A DNA stretch of 45,823 nt from NCBI RefSeq assembly GCF_001557115.1, contig NZ_LSKQ01000100.1, positions 1-45,823 of the forward strand, read 5' to 3'. Under the pieces are notes generated by a model. It worked only from the letters and a program-made list of their open reading frames with translations. It made no database searches and had not been told where the DNA came from. Made by a program: the position numbers and the translations under genes. Position 1 is the stretch's first letter; each line of letters starts with the position of its first letter. The DNA is from Erythrobacter sp. CCH5-A1 (GTDB taxonomy: Bacteria; Pseudomonadota; Alphaproteobacteria; Sphingomonadales; Sphingomonadaceae). Shown piece by piece: positions 25,941 to 34,922 of this stretch.

Positions 25941-26633
25941 ATGAACACCATTGGCCTTCCCGACAATGCCGGACAGCTGACCTTCGCTGTCCCCAAGGGG
26001 CGCATCCTCGACGAGGCGCTGCCGGCGATGGCGCGCGCCGGGGTGGAGCCTGCCGCCGATTTCCACGATCCCAAGAGCCGCGCGCTCGCCTTCGGCACCA
26101 CCCGCCCCGACATGCGCCTCATCCGCGTGCGCGCCTTCGATGTCGCGACCTTCGTCGCCCACGGTGCGGCGCAGGTGGGGATCGTCGGCTCGGACGTGAT
26201 CGAGGAATTCGACTACGCCGATCTCTACGCCCCGGTCGATCTCGGCATCGGCCTGTGCCGGCTGTCGGTCGCGCGGATGGCGACGGACACCGACGAGCCA
26301 GGCAGCACCAGCCACCTGCGCGTCGCGACCAAATATCCGAGCCTCACCCGTCGCCACTTCGAAGCGGCCGGCGTGCAGGCCGAATGCGTCAAATTGAACG
26401 GCGCGATGGAGCTGGCGCCTTCGCTCGGCCTCGCGCGCCAGATCGTCGACCTTGTCTCCACGGGGACCACCCTGCGCGAGAACGGCCTCGTCGAGACCGC
26501 GGTGATCCTCGAGATTTCCGCGCGCCTGATCGTCAACCGCACCGCCTTGAAGACCGACCGCCGGGTCGCCGCGCTGGTCGACGCCTTCCGCCGCGAGGCC
26601 GAGGACCGCAGCCAGAAAGCCGCCGCCGCATGA
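25941..26633 (+). CDS. hisG: ATP phosphoribosyltransferase, short form
   Basis: Catalyses the first step of histidine synthesis, joining ATP and PRPP. It has 230 residues, which is the short HisG_S form lacking the C-terminal regulatory domain; this form needs a HisZ partner, not found in this window. Motifs are [16 protein letters not shown] at the N-terminus and the PRPP loop [16 protein letters not shown] at about 173-188. Start ATG 25941. The end overlaps hisD (ATGA). Confidence 0.96.
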   Translation: MNTIGLPDNAGQLTFAVPKGRILDEALPAMARAGVEPAADFHDPKSRALAFGTTRPDMRLIRVRAFDVATFVAHGAAQVGIVGSDVIEEFDYADLYAPVDLGIGLCRLSVARMATDTDEPGSTSHLRVATKYPSLTRRHFEAAGVQAECVKLNGAMELAPSLGLARQIVDLVSTGTTLRENGLVETAVILEISARLIVNRTALKTDRRVAALVDAFRREAEDRSQKAAAA

Positions 26634-27928
26634 CCGTGAACCTGCTCTCCACCTTCCAGCCCGACTTCGAGGCGCGGTTCGCGCGGATCGTCGATGCGCG
26701 GCGGGAGGCCGACAGCGACGTCGCGGGGCAGGTGTCTTCGATCCTTCAGGCAGTGAAGGGCCGGGGCGATGCGGCCTTGCTGGAATACACCCAGCGCTTC
26801 GACGGCTACACGCTGGCAGAGGACAGCGACTGGGTCATTACCCGCGAGCGGTGCGAGCAGGCCTATAACGATCTCGCCCCCGATCTGCGCGACGCGCTCG
26901 AACTCGCCGCCGCGCGCATCCGCGCCTATCACGAGGCGCAGCTGCCGGCGAACCGCGACTATGTCGATGCGGCAGGCGTCCGGCTCGGAGCGATCTGGCG
27001 GCCGGTGGATGCGGCGGGGCTTTACGTGCCGGGCGGGCGCGCGGCCTATCCCTCCTCGCTGCTGATGAACGCCACTCCGGCGCGGGTCGCGGGCGTGGAG
27101 CGGCTGGTGGTCGTCACGCCGACGCCCAAGGGCCAGTCGAACCCGATGGTGCTCGCGGCCGCGCACATCGCGGGGGTGGACGAGATCTGGCGCGTCGGCG
27201 GGGCGCAGGCGGTGGGCGCGCTCGCCTATGGCACACAGCGCATCAAGCCGGTCGACGTCATTACCGGCCCCGGCAACGCCTGGGTGGCCGAGGCCAAGCG
27301 CCAGCTTTACGGCGTCGTCGGCATCGACATGGTGGCGGGCCCTTCGGAGATTCTGGTGATCGCGGACGGCAAGAACGATCCTGACTGGATCGCCGCCGAC
27401 CTTCTCTCGCAGGCCGAGCATGACCCGACCTCGCAATCGATCCTCATCACCGACGATGCGGGCTTCGCGCGGCAGGTGGAGGATTGCATCGACCTGCAGA
27501 TCACCCAGCTCGCCACGGCGAAAACGGCGCGGGCCAGCTGGGACGCGCACGGGGTGATGATCGTGGTCAACGATCTCCTCGCCGAGGCCCCGGCGCTGGC
27601 CAACCGCCTCGCCGCCGAGCATGTCGAGATCGCGGTCGACGATCCCGAGCCCTACCTCAAGGCGATCCGCCATGCAGGGAGCATCTTCCTTGGCCGGATG
27701 ACGCCCGAGGCCGTGGGCGATTATGTCGCCGGACCCAACCACGTGCTGCCGACAGGCCGCCGCGCGCGCTTTTCGAGCGGGCTTTCGGTGCTCGATTTCA
27801 TGAAGCGCACCAGCTTTCTCGGGCTCGATGCGGCGTCCTTCGCCGCGATCGGCCCGGCCGCCGCAACCCTCGCCCATGCCGAGGGGCTGCCGGCGCACGC
27901 CAAATCCGTTGAATTGAGAATCCGATGA
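26630..27928 (+). CDS. hisD: Histidinol dehydrogenase
   Basis: A 432-residue zinc enzyme that oxidises L-histidinol to L-histidine in two NAD-dependent steps. Key signatures are [32 protein letters not shown], and [15 protein letters not shown] with the zinc-binding Gln and His; the C-terminal DFMKRTSF is also conserved. ATG 26630 overlaps hisG and the stop overlaps nusB, so hisG, hisD and nusB form one tightly coupled unit. Confidence 0.97.
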   Translation: MTVNLLSTFQPDFEARFARIVDARREADSDVAGQVSSILQAVKGRGDAALLEYTQRFDGYTLAEDSDWVITRERCEQAYNDLAPDLRDALELAAARIRAYHEAQLPANRDYVDAAGVRLGAIWRPVDAAGLYVPGGRAAYPSSLLMNATPARVAGVERLVVVTPTPKGQSNPMVLAAAHIAGVDEIWRVGGAQAVGALAYGTQRIKPVDVITGPGNAWVAEAKRQLYGVVGIDMVAGPSEILVIADGKNDPDWIAADLLSQAEHDPTSQSILITDDAGFARQVEDCIDLQITQLATAKTARASWDAHGVMIVVNDLLAEAPALANRLAAEHVEIAVDDPEPYLKAIRHAGSIFLGRMTPEAVGDYVAGPNHVLPTGRRARFSSGLSVLDFMKRTSFLGLDAASFAAIGPAAATLAHAEGLPAHAKSVELRIR

Positions 27929-28392
27929 ATCACCCCGCCCGTTCCAAAGCGCGTTCGGCCGCGCGGCTTGCCGCCGTCCAGGCGCTCTACCAGCAGCACA
28001 TGGAGGGCACCGCGCTCGCCAGGCTGCTCGATGAATTCCATCAGCACCGGCTGGGCCGCACCATCGACGAGGACGCCTTCGATGCAGCCGAGTACGCCGA
28101 CGCCGAGGTGCCGTTCTTCGATGACGTGGTGCGCGGGGTCGATGCCCGCCGCGACGAGATCGACGCGCTGGTGGCCAGCAAGCTCGCCAGCGGCTGGAGC
28201 CTCGCGCGGCTCGACAAGACGATGCTGCAGATCCTGCGCGCCGGCACCTACGAACTGCTCGCCCGCGCCGATGTGCCAGCCCCTGTGGCGATCAACGAAT
28301 ATGTCGAGGTCGCCAAGGCCTTCTTCGACGACGGTCAGGCCAAGTTCGTCAACGGCATTCTCGATGCGGTGGCGAAAGAGGCGCGTCAGTAG
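27925..28392 (+). CDS. nusB: Transcription antitermination protein NusB
   Basis: A 155-residue all-helical RNA-binding protein that, with NusE (S10), promotes antitermination of rRNA operons. The N-terminal SAARLAAVQALYQQHMEGT and the C-terminal PVAINEYVEVAKAFFDDGQAKFVNGILD are typical. Start ATG 27925 overlaps the hisD stop (ATGA). A REP-like inverted pair lies between nusB and thiL. Confidence 0.95.
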   Translation: MNHPARSKARSAARLAAVQALYQQHMEGTALARLLDEFHQHRLGRTIDEDAFDAAEYADAEVPFFDDVVRGVDARRDEIDALVASKLASGWSLARLDKTMLQILRAGTYELLARADVPAPVAINEYVEVAKAFFDDGQAKFVNGILDAVAKEARQ

Positions 28393-28399
28393 TTCTCTT

Positions 28400-28480
28400 C
28401 CGTTCACCCTGAGCTTGTCGAAGGGTTGCCCTTTTCTTCGGAAGAGAAGTGCGGGGCTTCGACAGGCTCAGCCCGAACGG
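28400..28480. repeat. REP-like inverted pair (BIME-type) between nusB and thiL
   Basis: Two outward-facing copies of a short palindromic element. The left copy (28400-28426, plus) reads CCGTTC then ACCCT-GAGCTTGTCGA-AGGGT; the right copy (28453-28480, minus) reads CCGTTC then GGGCT-GAGCCTGTCGA-AGCCC. Both have the same head and almost the same 11-base loop, and the stem bases changed together to keep pairing. The two copies can also pair with each other into one long hairpin, with an inner hairpin of CTTTTCTT and AAGAGAAG between them. Similar repeats are common between genes in sphingomonads. It could terminate or stabilise the nusB mRNA. Confidence 0.8.
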
Positions 28481-28496
28481 TTATGGGCCATTGTCC

Positions 28497-29351
28497 ATGA
28501 ACGAGCCTGACTTCATCGCCGCCCTGCGCGCCCTGCCGCTCCACCCGGGCGCGCGCGGGCTCATGGACGATTGCGCGGTGCTGGAGATCGGCTCCGAAAC
28601 CCTCGTCATCACCCACGACAAGATGGCCGAGGGCACGCATTTCCGCCCCGATGCCGACATGGCGGACGTGGCGTGGAAGCTGGTCGCGACCAATCTTTCG
28701 GACCTTGCAGCGAAGGGCGCGGAGCCGGTGGGCGTGCTGCTCGGGCACATGCTGGGGCGTGATGATGCGCGGTTTCTCGAGGGGCTGCGCGCAGTCCTCG
28801 AGGCCTTCGACACCCCCTTGCTGGGCGGCGACACGATTGCTGCCGCAGGCCCGCGCGCCCTCGGCCTGACGGCCATCGGGCGGGCGACGTTCACACCGGT
28901 TCCGGCGCGGAGCGGCGCGCAGGCGGGGGACGGGGTCTACATCACCGGGCCCGTGGGCCGCGCGATGCTCGGTTTCGAAGGCGATCCCGCCCACCGCGCC
29001 GCCTTCGATCGCCCCGTCCCGCGCCTCGCCGAGGGCCGCGCCCTCGCCCCACTGGTGAGCGCGATGATGGACGTGTCTGACGGGTTGCTGCTCGATGCCT
29101 TCCGCATGGCCGAGGCGAGCGGGGTGACCCTCGCGCTCGATCCCGCAGCGATCCCCGCCGCCGACCCCACGCGGTTCGATGCGTGCATTCGCTGGGGCGA
29201 TGATTACGAGCTGCTGTTCACCGCGCCCTCCGCCGCCCTCCCGCACCCGGCCCACCGGATCGGCACCGTCGCCCCGCGCGGCCCCGAACCTTTGCTCCTT
29301 GGTGACAACCCGCTCAGCGATCCCGCCACCCTCGGCTACCGCCACGGCTGA
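28497..29351 (+). CDS. thiL: Thiamine-monophosphate kinase
   Basis: Phosphorylates thiamine monophosphate to the active cofactor thiamine pyrophosphate. It has 284 residues, rather short for the family. ATP/Mg sites are DDCAVL near the N-terminus, HDKMAEGTHF, MMDVSDGLLLDA and WGDDYELLFT. Start ATG 28497; an in-frame GTG-type extension to 28449 would read into the repeat and is rejected. No clear ribosome site is seen. The nusB-thiL order is common in alphaproteobacteria, here interrupted by the repeat. Confidence 0.94.
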   Translation: MNEPDFIAALRALPLHPGARGLMDDCAVLEIGSETLVITHDKMAEGTHFRPDADMADVAWKLVATNLSDLAAKGAEPVGVLLGHMLGRDDARFLEGLRAVLEAFDTPLLGGDTIAAAGPRALGLTAIGRATFTPVPARSGAQAGDGVYITGPVGRAMLGFEGDPAHRAAFDRPVPRLAEGRALAPLVSAMMDVSDGLLLDAFRMAEASGVTLALDPAAIPAADPTRFDACIRWGDDYELLFTAPSAALPHPAHRIGTVAPRGPEPLLLGDNPLSDPATLGYRHG

Positions 29352-29426
29352 GCGCTCCTACACCCCTGCACCCTCACTAATTTGCGCAAACCGGCGCAAA
29401 ACCGCCCTTGGCACTCGCGGGCGGAC

Positions 29427-29454
29427 TTGCCAGCCCCTTGCAAGCGCCTATGAC
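29427..29454 (+). promoter_or_regulatory. Candidate promoter for hppA
   Basis: TTGCCA at 29427-29432 and TATGAC at 29449-29454, separated by 16 bases, lie in the 188-base gap between thiL and hppA. Downstream, CCCCC-GCAA-GGGGG (29498-29511) forms a compact hairpin with a GNRA tetraloop in the predicted leader. The assignment rests on consensus likeness only. Confidence 0.4.
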
Positions 29455-29539
29455 TGTGCGCCTCGCGCCCGAGGGATCACGAAAGAGGCGCGTGCGCCCC
29501 CGCAAGGGGGAAGCGACATAAGACGAGAGGGGATTGCTC

Positions 29540-31705
29540 GTGAATCTATTGCTCATTTCGATTGGGCTGGGTGTGCTTGCCATTGTCTATGGCATCGTCA
29601 CCAGCTCGCAGGTGCTGGGTGCCAGCGCCGGAAACGCGCGGATGCAGGAGATTGCCGCCGCCATTCAGGAAGGCGCGCAGGCCTACCTCAACCGCCAGTA
29701 TTCGACCATCGCCATCGTCGGCGTCGTCGTCGCGGCGATCGTCGCCTTTGCGCTCGGCACGACCGCGGTGATCGGATTTGTCACCGGCGCGGTGCTTTCG
29801 GGCGTCGCGGGCTATATCGGCATGAATATCTCGGTGCGCTCGAACGTGCGCACGGCCGAGGCAGCCTCGACGGGCCTGCAGGCGGGCCTCACCCTCGCCT
29901 TCCGCGCGGGCGCGATCACCGGGATGCTGGTGGCCGGCCTCGCGCTGCTTGCCATTGCGGTGTTTTTTGCCGTGATGATCGGGCCGATGGGCCTTTCCCC
30001 GTCGAGCCGCATGGTGATCGACGGGCTTGTCGGCCTTGCCTTCGGTGCCTCGCTGATCTCGATCTTCGCGCGTCTGGGCGGCGGGATCTTCACCAAGGCG
30101 GCAGACGTCGGCGCGGACCTTGTCGGCAAGGTCGAAGCAGGCATCCCCGAGGATGACCCGCGCAACCCCGCCGTGATCGCGGACAACGTTGGCGACAATG
30201 TCGGCGACTGTGCGGGCATGGCCGCGGACCTGTTCGAGACCTATGTCGTCACGGTCGGCGCGACCATGGTGCTGACCGCGCTGCTGCTCACCGACCTCGG
30301 CGATCTGCTGCTGCCGATGATGGCGCTGCCGCTGCTGATCGGCGGCGTGTGCATCGTCACCTCGATCTTGGGCACCTATTTCGTGCGCCTCGGCGGGGGG
30401 ACCAACGTGATGGGGGCCATGTACAAGGGCTTCATCGTCACCGCCGTCACCTCGATTCCGGCGATCTACGGCGTGATGACCTATGTGCTGGGCGACATGC
30501 GCCGGGTAATCGCGGGCGGATCGGAAGAGACCACGCAGGTTGTCGACTCAGCCACCGGCGAGAGCATCACGCAGACCACGATCACGCTCGGCTTTTCGGG
30601 CATGAGCCTGTTCCTGTGCGCCCTGCTCGGCCTCGTCATCACCGGCCTCATCATCTGGATCACCGAGTATTACACCGGCACCAAGTACCGCCCGGTGCGC
30701 TCGATCGCCAAGGCCTCGGAAACCGGCCACGGCACCAACGTGATCCAGGGCCTCGCGATCAGCCTCGAGGCGACCGCGCTGCCGACGCTGGTGATCGTTG
30801 CGGGCATCATCATCGCCTATGGCCTCGCTGGCCTCATGGGGATCGCCTATGCGGCGACCGCGATGCTGGCGCTCGCGGGCATGGTCGTGGCGCTCGACGC
30901 CTATGGCCCGGTCACCGACAACGCCGGGGGCATTGCGGAAATGTCCGGGTTGGACGATTCCGTGCGCGAAAAAACCGACCTGCTCGATGCGGTGGGCAAC
31001 ACCACCAAGGCCGTGACCAAGGGCTATGCCATCGGCTCTGCGGGCCTCGGCGCGCTGGTGCTGTTCGCGGCCTACACCACCGACCTTCGCACCTTCTTCC
31101 CCGATGCGAACGTCGACTTCAGCCTGGAAAACCCCTTCGTGATCGTGGGGCTCCTGCTCGGCGCATTGCTGCCCTACCTGTTCGGAGCGATGGGGATGAC
31201 CGCGGTCGGCCGCGCGGCGGGCGACGTGGTGATCGACGTGCGTGACCAGTTCCGCGACAATCCGGGGATCATGGCGGGCACCTCCAAGCCCGACTATGCC
31301 CGCACTGTCGACCTTGTCACCAAGGCGGCGATCAAGGAGATGATCATCCCCTCGCTGCTGCCCGTTCTGGCGCCGGTGGTGGTGTACTTCGTCATCACCG
31401 CGATCGCGGGGCAGGATAACGGCTTCGCGGCGCTGGGCGCGCTGCTGCTCGGCGTGATCGTGGGCGGGCTCTTCGTCGCGCTCTCGATGACCGCGGGCGG
31501 CGGGGCGTGGGACAACGCCAAGAAGTATATCGAGGACGGCCATCACGGCGGCAAGGGCTCCGAAGCCCACAAGGCCGCGGTGACGGGCGACACGGTCGGC
31601 GATCCCTACAAGGACACGGCGGGCCCGGCGGTCAACCCGATGATCAAGATCACCAACATCGTCGCGCTGCTGCTGCTCGCGGCGCTGGCGCACGCTGCGG
31701 CCTGA
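29540..31705 (+). CDS. hppA: Membrane-bound proton-translocating pyrophosphatase, K+-independent type
   Basis: A 721-residue membrane protein with about 16 helices that couples pyrophosphate hydrolysis to proton pumping. The active-site signature [13 protein letters not shown] and the Asp-rich [19 protein letters not shown] are present. In [16 protein letters not shown]490 and T493 correspond to the residues that mark the K+-independent subfamily; the K+-dependent enzymes have Ala there. The start is GTG 29540 with AGAGGGGA upstream (a TTG at 29534 is too close). The enzyme recycles pyrophosphate energy, useful under low-energy conditions. A strong terminator follows. Confidence 0.97.
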   Translation: MNLLLISIGLGVLAIVYGIVTSSQVLGASAGNARMQEIAAAIQEGAQAYLNRQYSTIAIVGVVVAAIVAFALGTTAVIGFVTGAVLSGVAGYIGMNISVRSNVRTAEAASTGLQAGLTLAFRAGAITGMLVAGLALLAIAVFFAVMIGPMGLSPSSRMVIDGLVGLAFGASLISIFARLGGGIFTKAADVGADLVGKVEAGIPEDDPRNPAVIADNVGDNVGDCAGMAADLFETYVVTVGATMVLTALLLTDLGDLLLPMMALPLLIGGVCIVTSILGTYFVRLGGGTNVMGAMYKGFIVTAVTSIPAIYGVMTYVLGDMRRVIAGGSEETTQVVDSATGESITQTTITLGFSGMSLFLCALLGLVITGLIIWITEYYTGTKYRPVRSIAKASETGHGTNVIQGLAISLEATALPTLVIVAGIIIAYGLAGLMGIAYAATAMLALAGMVVALDAYGPVTDNAGGIAEMSGLDDSVREKTDLLDAVGNTTKAVTKGYAIGSAGLGALVLFAAYTTDLRTFFPDANVDFSLENPFVIVGLLLGALLPYLFGAMGMTAVGRAAGDVVIDVRDQFRDNPGIMAGTSKPDYARTVDLVTKAAIKEMIIPSLLPVLAPVVVYFVITAIAGQDNGFAALGALLLGVIVGGLFVALSMTAGGGAWDNAKKYIEDGHHGGKGSEAHKAAVTGDTVGDPYKDTAGPAVNPMIKITNIVALLLLAALAHAAA

Positions 31706-31733
31706 TCCTTCCGGCTCAGGCTGACATCCTTAA

Positions 31734-31768
31734 CCCCGCCGGGCATGGTCCCGGCGGGGTTTATCTTT
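31734..31768 (+). terminator. Intrinsic terminator of hppA
   Basis: A perfect 10-base-pair GC stem, CCCCGCCGGG (31734-31743) and CCCGGCGGGG (31750-31759), with loop CATGGT, followed by TTTATCTTT. It is 28 bases after the hppA stop and is the best terminator in the window. Confidence 0.9.
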
Positions 31769-31887
31769 GCCCGCAGCCCTGTCCCTGCCTCGGACAGCGC
31801 CCTCCCGCGCTGAGGCTTTCTTAATCGCCCTGTGCCATCAACCTGTATGAATTCGCAGATTGATGCGGGAAGACGGGGTTAACGGTG

Positions 31888-33033
31888 ATGGACATGGGGT
31901 CGGCGAGCAGCTTTCGCACCCGCGCGCGGCAGCCTGCCGCCCGGGCCGAACTGCGCCTGCTGACCCTCGCCGAGCTGGAAGAGCCTGCTGTCCTCGCCGC
32001 ATGGGAGCGCCTCGTCGCCCGCGCGGCGGAGCCCAATCCCTTCTTCGAGCCCTGGTATCTCATCCCCTCGCTGCGCCAGTGGGGTGAGGGCGTCAGGGTC
32101 AAGGCGTGGTTCCATGACGGGCGGCTCGCCGGGCTGATGCCGGTGGCGCGGGCCGCGCGCTATTACGGCCACCTGCTCACCCATGCGAGCGTCTGGCTCC
32201 ACGCCAATGCCTTTTGCGGGGTGCCGCTGGTGGCCGCGGGGCTGGAGGAGGCCTTTTGGGAAGCCCTCCTCGCGCATTTCGACCACCGTGCAGCCCGTGC
32301 GCTGTTCCTGCACCTGCCGCAGATGCCCGCCGAGGGCCCGGTTGTCGCCGCGCTCACCCGCGTCCTCGACCGCTCGGGCCGGATGCACTACGTCGCCGCG
32401 CAAGAGGCCCGCGCGATGCTGACCGGCGAGACCTCGGCCGCCGCCTATCTCGAAGCCTCGATGAGCGCCAAGAAGCGCAAGGAACTGCGCCGCCAGCACA
32501 ACCGCCTCGCCGAGGAAGGCGCGCTCGCCTTCGAGCGGATCGAGGGCGGCGAAGGCATCGCCGAATGGACTGCCGAATTCCTCGCGCTGGAAGCCGCCGG
32601 ATGGAAGGGCGAGGCAGGCTCCGCCCTCGCCTCGGCCCCCGACACACGCGCGCTTTTCGTGGCCGCGCTGGCAGGGGCGGCGGCGGCGGGGCGGCTCGAG
32701 CGGCTTGCGCTGCGGCTCGATGGCCGCGCCATCGCCATGCTCGCCAACTTCATCACCGCGCCCGGCGCCTACAGCTACAAGACCGCCTTCGACGAGGCCT
32801 ATGCGCGCTTTTCTCCGGGAATGCTGCTGCAACTGGAGAACCTCGCCCTGCTCGAGCGCGAGGGCATCCAGTGGGCCGATAGCTGCGCGGTGGAAGGCCA
32901 CCCGATGATCGAACGCCTTTGGCGCGATGCGCGCCGCATGGCGAGCTTTAACATCGCCATCGGCGGCCTGCCCCGCCGCACCGCCTTCCGCCTGCTCAAG
33001 GCCTACGAGACCCGTCCGAGGAGCTCCACATGA
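31888..33033 (+). CDS. BioF2-like GNAT-fold acetyltransferase
   Basis: A protein of 381 residues resembling the BioF2/CelD-like double GNAT family, distantly related to FemAB peptidoglycan aminoacyl transferases. Recognisable parts are NPFFEPWYLIPSLRQW in the N-terminal half and, in the C-terminal half, SAKKRKELRRQHNRL and LEAAGWKGEAGSA, a typical family block. The acceptor is unknown; cell envelope or peptide modification is possible. GTG 31885 and ATG 31888 are adjacent starts; ATG is chosen. Its end overlaps the JmjC-like gene by four bases (ATGA). Confidence 0.82.
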   Translation: MDMGSASSFRTRARQPAARAELRLLTLAELEEPAVLAAWERLVARAAEPNPFFEPWYLIPSLRQWGEGVRVKAWFHDGRLAGLMPVARAARYYGHLLTHASVWLHANAFCGVPLVAAGLEEAFWEALLAHFDHRAARALFLHLPQMPAEGPVVAALTRVLDRSGRMHYVAAQEARAMLTGETSAAAYLEASMSAKKRKELRRQHNRLAEEGALAFERIEGGEGIAEWTAEFLALEAAGWKGEAGSALASAPDTRALFVAALAGAAAAGRLERLALRLDGRAIAMLANFITAPGAYSYKTAFDEAYARFSPGMLLQLENLALLEREGIQWADSCAVEGHPMIERLWRDARRMASFNIAIGGLPRRTAFRLLKAYETRPRSST

Positions 33034-33908
33034 ACGCCCCCGCCACCTTCGCCGACGCCCTGCCCCAGACCGTGTTCGACGCCCCCGCGCGTGCGAAATT
33101 TGCCCGGCACTATCCCGAGCAGCCGCATATCCTCCGCCACGGGCTCACCAGCCACCCGCTGCTCGAAATCGAGGCGCTTGCGCAGCTGGCCGAGCAGCTC
33201 CCGCTCACCAGCGTCGAATACAATCGCGGCGACCTTCCCATCGGGGTCGACGGCAAGCCCGGCTCCAATGGGCTGACCATCGCCGAGACGATCCGCAAGG
33301 TCGCTGAGGCCGAAAGCTGGGCGGTGCTCAAGAACATCGAGCAGGTGCCCGCCTACGAGGCGCTGCTGATGGGCCTGCTCGAGGAAATCCGCCCCGAGAT
33401 CGAGGCCGCCACCGGCGCGATGCTCAACCCGCAAGGGTTCATCTTCATCTCGAGCCCCGGGGCGGTGACGCCCTACCACTTCGATCCCGAGCACAACATC
33501 CTGCTCCAGATCCGGGGCAGCAAGGTGATGACCCAGTTCCCGGCCGGCGACACCCGCTTCGTGTCGGACGTGTTCCACGAGACCTATCATTCGGGCGGCC
33601 CGCGCGAATTGAAATGGGACGATGCGATGCTCCCCCACGGCACCGAGTTCCCGATCGGCCCCGGCGAGGCGCTGTTCGTGCCCGTCATGGCCCCGCATTT
33701 CGTGAAGAACGGCCCCAGCCCTTCCGTCTCGCTGTCGATCACCTGGCGGTCCGAATGGAGCTACCGCGAGAGCGAGGCGCGCACCTTGAACGGCATTCTG
33801 CGCGCGCGCGGGTTCACGCCCAAGGCCCCCGGCCGCTTCCCGCACCAGAACTACGCCAAGGCCTATGCCTATCGGATCCTGCGCAGGCTTGGCTTGACGG
33901 GTTCGTAA
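33030..33908 (+). CDS. JmjC/cupin-like putative Fe(II)/2-oxoglutarate oxygenase
   Basis: A 292-residue protein with a cupin-like (JmjC) domain. H150-x-D152 in TPYHFDPEHN and H223 in VMAPHFVKNG form an expected iron-binding facial triad, and K165 in IRGSKVMTQF is placed to bind 2-oxoglutarate. JmjC proteins hydroxylate proteins or small molecules; the substrate here is unknown. Its start is embedded in the end of the GNAT gene, which implies joint expression and possibly a shared substrate. Confidence 0.83.
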   Translation: MNAPATFADALPQTVFDAPARAKFARHYPEQPHILRHGLTSHPLLEIEALAQLAEQLPLTSVEYNRGDLPIGVDGKPGSNGLTIAETIRKVAEAESWAVLKNIEQVPAYEALLMGLLEEIRPEIEAATGAMLNPQGFIFISSPGAVTPYHFDPEHNILLQIRGSKVMTQFPAGDTRFVSDVFHETYHSGGPRELKWDDAMLPHGTEFPIGPGEALFVPVMAPHFVKNGPSPSVSLSITWRSEWSYRESEARTLNGILRARGFTPKAPGRFPHQNYAKAYAYRILRRLGLTGS

Positions 33909-33930
33909 GGGGCAAGCATGGCCGCGTGCC

Positions 33931-34854
33931 ATGAGTGACACGCCCACCAACGAAGAACTGGTCGCCGGCCTCGTCCGGCTGCTGACGGTCGAGAAGCGCG
34001 CCGCCGATGTCTATGCCGGCCGCCCGCAGCAGGACGGGATCGGGCGGGTGTTCGGCGGGCAGGTGCTCGCGCAGGCCTTGCAGGCGGCGCAGGCGACCGT
34101 CACCGACGGCAAGGCCGCGCATTCGCTTCACGCCTATTTCCTGCGCGGCGGGCGCGAGGGGGCGGGGATCGAATACCGCATCGAGCGCGATTTCGACGGG
34201 AGGAGCTTCGCCAACCGCCGCGTCGTCGCCTCGCAGGAGGGCGAGGACGGGATGCCCGTCCCGATCCTCAACCTCACCGCCAGCTTCCAGCTGCCCGAGG
34301 AGGGCCTCGAGCATATCGATTCGCCCATGCCCGATGTTGCCCTGCCCGAGACCCTGCGCCCCGACATGGAACTGCGCCGCGAGATCGCCGCGCAGTGGGG
34401 CGACAAGCTCTCCGACCTGCAGCGCCGCATGATGCTCCGCCCCCGCCCGATCGAGATGCGCACCATCGACCGTCTGCACTGGATGAGCCGCGAACCGCGC
34501 GAGCCCCGCGCGCATACGTGGTTCAAGGTCTGCGCCCCGATCACCGGAGAGGCCGACACGCCCGAACTGCACCGCGCGATCATCACCTATGCCAGCGACT
34601 ACACCCTGCTCGGCACCAGCGCGCTGCCGCACGGCCTCAGCTGGATGCGCGGCGAGCTGGTCGGCGCGAGCCTCGACCATGCCCTGTGGTTCCACCGGGA
34701 AGCGCGCGCGGACGAATGGCTGCTCTACGCCACCGACGCGCCGTGGAGCGGCGGCGGGCGCGGGTTCAACCGCGGGCGCATCTTCAACCTCGCAGGCGAA
34801 CTCGTGGCGAGCGTCGCGCAGGAGGGGATGATGCGAAGGAGGGTCAAGGGCTAA
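33931..34854 (+). CDS. tesB: Acyl-CoA thioesterase II
   Basis: A 307-residue double-hotdog thioesterase that hydrolyses medium and long acyl-CoA. GRVFGGQVLAQALQAA and HSLHAYFLRGG mark the first half. In the second half the catalytic Asp is D249 in ASLDHALWFH and the Gln is Q297 in ASVAQEGM. ATG 33931 is 22 bases after the JmjC-like gene, without a clear ribosome site; a nearby ATG at 33918 is out of frame. Confidence 0.95.
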   Translation: MSDTPTNEELVAGLVRLLTVEKRAADVYAGRPQQDGIGRVFGGQVLAQALQAAQATVTDGKAAHSLHAYFLRGGREGAGIEYRIERDFDGRSFANRRVVASQEGEDGMPVPILNLTASFQLPEEGLEHIDSPMPDVALPETLRPDMELRREIAAQWGDKLSDLQRRMMLRPRPIEMRTIDRLHWMSREPREPRAHTWFKVCAPITGEADTPELHRAIITYASDYTLLGTSALPHGLSWMRGELVGASLDHALWFHREARADEWLLYATDAPWSGGGRGFNRGRIFNLAGELVASVAQEGMMRRRVKG

Positions 34855-34922
34855 GCCCCGCTTGCGGCGAAGCGATCCGGCCGCGCCTTGCCCCGTTGCA
34901 GGCACTGACCGATAAGCGCGCG

